Shown here: in pieces, positions 5,419 through 6,824 of the stretch
Layout of the letters: each line of letters starts with the position of its first letter
Numbering within the stretch: position 1 is the first letter of the stretch
NCBI GenBank assembly: GCA_031279305.1
Contig: JAITIS010000085.1
Location: forward strand, 1 to 6,824
Length of the DNA: 6,824 nucleotides
Origin: Candidatus Margulisiibacteriota bacterium
GTDB taxonomy: Bacteria > Margulisbacteria > Termititenacia > Termititenacales > Termititenacaceae
Direction of reading: 5' to 3'
Position numbers and translations under genes: made by a program
The notes under the pieces: model-generated
What the model was told of the DNA's origin: nothing
Databases searched by the model: none
The model's input: only the letters and a program-made list of their open reading frames with translations

Positions 5419-6546
5419 ATGCCGCCGGTCAGCGTTCAGATTAGACAATTTTCACCGCTCGCGCGGAAAGCATTTCTCCCGCACCTTGGCTTGGAAGACA
5501 AGAATGGCAACGGCGCTATTGACCGCGGCGCCGGCGAAGGCTACGAGCAGTTCATCGCCAGATACGGCAACGCCGACATAGGTTTTTTCATTAACGGCGT
5601 CATACAGGGCGCGAACAACGGCCGGCTGGAAGAAAATGAAATAGTCAATCATTATTACATAAATATCCGTTTCAAAAATCCATTCCAAATCGAGACGAAT
5701 AATGTCGAGCGCGACCTAACCGCGGAGATACGCCGCAGCGGCCTGCCGTTAGTCTGGCTGGACAATGGCGGCACAGCAATGAATGCGGTGAATAGAATAC
5801 TCGGCGCGGGCTGGCGGGATAGAACTCCATCGGAAGATGAAGCAATTAGGATGTTCCAGCGGGTAATAAATACCTTAAATATCAGGGGGTTGTCCGGCGA
5901 CCCCAACAACACCGGCTACTATACACTACCAGAGTTTCTCAATCGTCGGACGGGCTACTGTTTTGAAATCGCACAATTTGGATTTTGGTTTTTTTCCCAG
6001 TTACGAGTTAACGCTATAACTGTAACCACGGCTTTAAAACCCGACTTGGTTCACGCTGTTATAAAATTGTTCAATCCACCAAAAGTATTTGATTACATCA
6101 ATATAAGTACGTTATACGAAACTTCGATAAGTCAATGGTCTAATTTTAACCCGATACAATCAATTGGAGAATATTACGCCGCTGGAACCATTAGATCACA
6201 TAGTCTGCATAATGCAGAAAAGGCAACCATTTATAATAAGTACAACATACCAACAGTTGCTGTATTAATGGATAAATATTTGGATCAGCTAAATCCTGAC
6301 TACAATGAGATTATTGCTATTGGAGAATTCATTCTAGAAAATATATCTATAGAGGACATAGCATATTCAAAAAACTTAAGAAATAATGAAATCAATGATA
6401 ATCTTGAGAGAATTCTTGCCGACTTAATCATAAGCTATAGTACAACCAAAAATCGCAGAGGATTTAATAAGATCGCAAGTTTATTGAATAGATATTTTAG
6501 CAATGACCCTAGTATTAGGCCGTTCATAGAAAAATACAGGTTATAA
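5419..6546 (+). CDS. Unrecognised protein with EF-hand-like N-terminus and transglutaminase-like catalytic pattern
   Basis: I do not recognise this 375-residue protein as a named family. Seen: residues 27-35 (DKNGNGAID) resemble a calcium-binding EF-hand loop, and residues 63-74 form a second, degenerate loop with Gly68, Leu70 and Glu74 at the expected places. Residues 178-230 fit a transglutaminase-like papain fold: Cys181 in TGYCFEIAQFGFWFF, His212 in VHAVIKLF, and Asp225 in VFDYINI, in the right order and spacing. The C-terminal part (280-375) is rich in predicted helix. No signal peptide or membrane segment is visible, so a cytoplasmic location or a non-classical export route must be assumed. 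Members of this superfamily act as peptidases, cross-linking or deamidating enzymes, or have lost activity; the substrate here is unknown. GC content drops from about half in the first part to about one third after base 6060, suggesting mosaic origin. The gene has its own strong ribosome site and may be independent of the upstream cluster. Confidence 0.6.
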   Translation: MPPVSVQIRQFSPLARKAFLPHLGLEDKNGNGAIDRGAGEGYEQFIARYGNADIGFFINGVIQGANNGRLEENEIVNHYYINIRFKNPFQIETNNVERDLTAEIRRSGLPLVWLDNGGTAMNAVNRILGAGWRDRTPSEDEAIRMFQRVINTLNIRGLSGDPNNTGYYTLPEFLNRRTGYCFEIAQFGFWFFSQLRVNAITVTTALKPDLVHAVIKLFNPPKVFDYINISTLYETSISQWSNFNPIQSIGEYYAAGTIRSHSLHNAEKATIYNKYNIPTVAVLMDKYLDQLNPDYNEIIAIGEFILENISIEDIAYSKNLRNNEINDNLERILADLIISYSTTKNRRGFNKIASLLNRYFSNDPSIRPFIEKYRL

Positions 6547-6654
6547 CAGAATTCACCAGAAAAAATCGATACATCAGCTCTCGTACTTTCATCGATATGA
6601 TGCATACAAGCTGCTATCAGGGCGAGAATTTACGCGAACATATAGGAATAACTT

Positions 6655-6824
6655 ATGAGAATGCTTTTTTGTGATTGGAATATACTCAATTTAGGTGGCC
6701 TTCGTAAGGAGGCAGGATTACCCGAAATTACTATTAGTACGGGGGGGGGGGGGGGGCGGCGTGGGCCTAGTAACAAAAAAAGACTGTGCAATTATGTGTA
6801 CTATAAACCAACGGGCTGGCTTTA
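6655..6824 (+). CDS. Possible partial hypothetical gene running off the window
   Basis: An ATG at 6655, preceded by AGGAA at 6644-6648 (six-base spacing), opens a frame of 56 codons that stays open to the window end. It starts MRMLFCDWNILNLGG, crosses the run of 16 G as consecutive glycines, and continues as RRGPSNKKRLCNYVYY. If the G run has the wrong length, the two halves are not in frame and the downstream part is meaningless. No family is recognised. It is listed only because the start signal is reasonable and the frame is open. Confidence 0.2.
   Translation, partial: MRMLFCDWNILNLGGLRKEAGLPEITISTGGGGGRRGPSNKKRLCNYVYYKPTGWL
6741..6756 (+). repeat. Homopolymer run of 16 G
   Basis: Sixteen consecutive G lie in an otherwise AT-leaning region, followed by CGGCGTGGG. 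This could be a two-colour Illumina poly-G artefact near a contig end, a poor assembly join, or a genuine slippage-prone (phase-variable) tract. Confidence 0.9.

Larger units (their letters stand above)
6547..6824. other. Gene-poor right end
   Basis: These 278 bases contain no confident gene, RNA or terminator. After the 5419 gene stops, a different frame is open from 6519 to 6674. Its codons from 6549 on read like ordinary protein (for example RTFIDMMHTSCYQ), but it has no start before 6597 and ends at TGA 6672, so it may be a gene remnant. Frame +1, the frame of the 5419 gene, also continues for 17 codons after the stop. A second short frame begins at 6655, and a run of 16 G sits at 6741-6756. 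Confidence 0.5.

Noticed and set aside
6561..6604. Repeated ATCGATA and a TCAT-CGAT-ATGA hairpin downstream of the 5419 gene
   Set aside because: Arms are only four bases long and no T run follows, so it is not a credible terminator or attachment site.

Overview
The window is a compact bacterial segment of mixed composition. The housekeeping core (about 820-5350) is GC-rich by eye. The phage-like left edge is moderate in GC, and the right end is clearly AT-rich. A Rex redox repressor beside a glycolytic gene suggests an anaerobic or fermentative bacterium. The phosphofructokinase is the long plant/trypanosome-like type, not the short E. coli type. Two core genes appear to be transcribed without a leader. 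I cannot name the phylum from this; an uncultured candidate lineage such as Margulisbacteria is only a guess.

Layout. Positions 1-813 hold two tandem tail-collar-type proteins on the + strand, the first cut by the window edge. They share a nearly identical patch of about 208 bp. Positions 821-1432 hold rex on the - strand, convergent with the collar genes. The 97-bp gap between rex and pfk (1433-1529) is divergent and holds a perfect -10 box for rex inside an imperfect inverted repeat, plus a leaderless-type promoter for phosphofructokinase. Positions 1530-5354 form a tightly packed + strand cluster: phosphofructokinase, AccB (biotin carboxyl carrier), RecJ (single-strand exonuclease) and a small DUF192 protein. 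recJ abuts accB with no gap, and DUF192 overlaps recJ as ATGA. accB also has its own leaderless-type promoter signal.

Positions 5419-6546 encode a 375-residue protein I do not recognise as a named family. It has an EF-hand-like N-terminus and a Cys-His-Asp pattern typical of transglutaminase-like (papain-fold) enzymes. Its GC content falls sharply in the second half. The last 278 bases hold no confident gene. They contain a short SD-preceded reading frame that runs off the end and a run of 16 G, which may be a sequencing or assembly artefact.

The core genes do not form one pathway: glycolysis, fatty-acid precursor supply and DNA repair appear to be co-transcribed housekeeping. The more unusual parts are the collar pair, in which every codon difference of the near-identical patch changes the amino acid, and the transglutaminase-like protein with its composition break.
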